Positions 5,891 to 6,294 of a DNA stretch of 6,294 bases are shown here, in pieces (positions within the stretch are counted from its first letter, which is position 1; each line of letters starts with the position of its first letter). The position numbers and the translations under genes are program-made. The notes under the pieces were generated by a model. It saw nothing but the letters and a program-made list of their open reading frames with translations. It did no database searches and had not been told where the DNA came from. The DNA is from Chloroflexota bacterium (GTDB lineage Bacteria; Chloroflexota; UBA6077), in NCBI GenBank assembly GCA_021788565.1, contig JAJYKO010000350.1:1-6294 (forward strand), written 5' to 3'.

Positions 5891-5899
5891 ATTTTAGCA
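5891..5899 (-). promoter_or_regulatory. Possible extended -10 promoter in the leader region
   Basis: On the minus strand TGCTAAAAT matches TGnTATAAT with one hexamer mismatch. No -35 hexamer is evident 16-19 bp upstream. Start of transcription would be near 5884. It could drive the possible 29-codon ORF or be a distal promoter for the OYE operon about 320 nt downstream. Confidence 0.35.
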
Positions 5900-6016
5900 C
5901 TGATCCCCACGTGCTCTGCGCGCGCGACCAAACTTGATGACTCGGCGGATGGTCCCCCAAAGATCTCATTAGCCTGTCCCGGCTGGCGGGGGAGCTGAGA
6001 GTCACGGGGTCCCAGT

Positions 6017-6294
6017 TCAGAGGCGCTGACTTAGAGACGGACGACGAGAGTTGGCTGATTCGTTCAGTGCCAATCGAAGTGCCCTGGCATAGCTCATGGG
6101 TCTTATCTCCGGAAACAGACGAAGCGCCAGATCGTCACGGACCACCGCCTTGTTCCGTAACCCCTCCAAGAGGGGAATGGCGATGTCTGGCGAAATCGAG
6201 GTCACCAACTGGACCCATTGGGGTGAAAGGGGAGGCATCGGCGCCGGCACAGTAATGAGCAGCCGAATCTTGCGTTTTGCGTGGGCATAGCGAA
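6017..6294 (-). CDS. SDR-family NAD(P)H-binding protein, C-terminal part
   Basis: The minus-strand frame is open from the window edge to TGA at 6019-6017, giving the last 91 residues of a longer protein; the N-terminus lies beyond the window. Seen: RYAHAKRKIRLLITVPAPMP, then SPQWVQLVTSISPDIAIPLL, then EGLRNKAVVRDDLALRLFP and YARALRLAL. From memory this matches the C-terminal region of atypical SDR / NAD(P)H-binding (NmrA/NDUFA9-like) proteins, whose pattern is vPvLtPrLSsyWv.lvTpvp, LieGLrne.vvrdd and a late lfP...yreAv.rAL. Those proteins often continue into a DUF2867 domain. This one stops about 15 residues after the last helix, so it would be a short form. A GTG at 6250 is in frame but is internal to the conserved region, so it is not the start. 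It reads toward the OYE operon, separated by about 450 nt. The exact substrate is unknown. Confidence 0.7.
   Translation of the reverse strand, partial: RYAHAKRKIRLLITVPAPMPPLSPQWVQLVTSISPDIAIPLLEGLRNKAVVRDDLALRLFPEIRPMSYARALRLALNESANSRRPSLSQRL

Larger units (their letters stand above)
5638..6016 (-). other. Long intergenic region, about 380 nt, no recognised gene
   Basis: Between the SDR-like C-terminus and the OYE operon promoter there is no recognisable protein. Open frames exist on both strands (for example 5603-5998 plus and 6005-5739 minus), but their translations are rich in Arg, Ser and Pro and show no family motif or convincing start. I found no tRNA, no T-arm-like sequence, no known riboswitch boxes and no strong terminator. 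What it does hold, on the minus strand, is a possible extended -10 promoter, a 13-bp palindrome just downstream of it, a strong Shine-Dalgarno and a 29-codon ORF, each listed separately. Confidence 0.6.

Noticed and set aside
5862..5894. Ten-codon leader peptide MRVSTQCRTW on the minus strand
   Set aside because: Its ATG overlaps the predicted -10 hexamer, so it would not be on the transcript, and it has no ribosome site.
5603..5998. 131-codon plus-strand ORF in the long intergenic region
   Set aside because: No ribosome site, low-complexity Ser/Pro/Arg-rich translation, no recognised family, and the minus-strand operon promoter lies in its first part.
6067..6290. Two overlapping plus-strand ORFs of 62 and 64 codons
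   Set aside because: They lie antisense to the SDR C-terminal fragment, whose translation shows clear family patterns.

Overview
The window is a stretch of bacterial chromosome, high in G+C (roughly 60% by eye). It reads like an uncultured, probably environmental lineage. The G+C content, the GTG and TTG starts, the clear Shine-Dalgarno sites, the enzyme families (DAPDH-like, URO-D/methyltransferase-like, OYE-like) and a dispersed-type GTAGGGGCGG palindrome would fit Chloroflexota or a neighbouring phylum. That placement is inference; there is no rRNA or phylogenetic marker here. I see no phage, CRISPR, tRNA or transposase gene.

Layout. Plus strand, left half: a 2,4-diaminopentanoate dehydrogenase-like NAD(P) oxidoreductase (49-1050); a zinc-free quinone oxidoreductase of the MDR superfamily (1181-2149) with its own extended -10 promoter; a MITE-like inverted-repeat element (2190-2276) with a perfect 30-bp palindrome inside it; a D-2-hydroxyacid dehydrogenase pseudogene (2334-2692) that has lost the middle of the protein and changed frame at the junction; and an intact msrA (2864-3412). 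Minus strand, right half: a two-gene operon of an OYE-family flavin oxidoreductase (5564-4413) followed 15 nt later by a URO-D-family protein (4397-3402). Its stop codon lies inside the end of msrA, so the two opposing units overlap by 11 bp. Upstream of the operon is a good sigma70-type promoter (5637-5610), then a leader-like region of about 380 nt with a second possible promoter, a 13-bp palindrome and a possible 29-codon ORF. At the right edge is the C-terminal 91 residues of an SDR/NAD(P)H-binding protein on the minus strand, whose open frame runs off the window.

How the genes work together. The left-hand genes look like independent housekeeping or redox enzymes, and msrA is methionine sulfoxide repair. 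The minus-strand OYE/URO-D pair is the only convincing operon. The combination suggests reductive and demethylating or decarboxylating chemistry on an unknown small molecule. Both proteins deviate from textbook active-site motifs (Tyr to Thr in the OYE barrel, a tightened Fe-S cysteine spacing and early end, and a Cys-less HTDGD motif in the URO-D protein), so their substrates cannot be read from homology. I do not see a clear new defence, mobile or regulatory system. The best leads are the odd OYE/URO-D pair, the MITE-like element next to a freshly decayed gene, and the unexplained leader region at 5638-6016.
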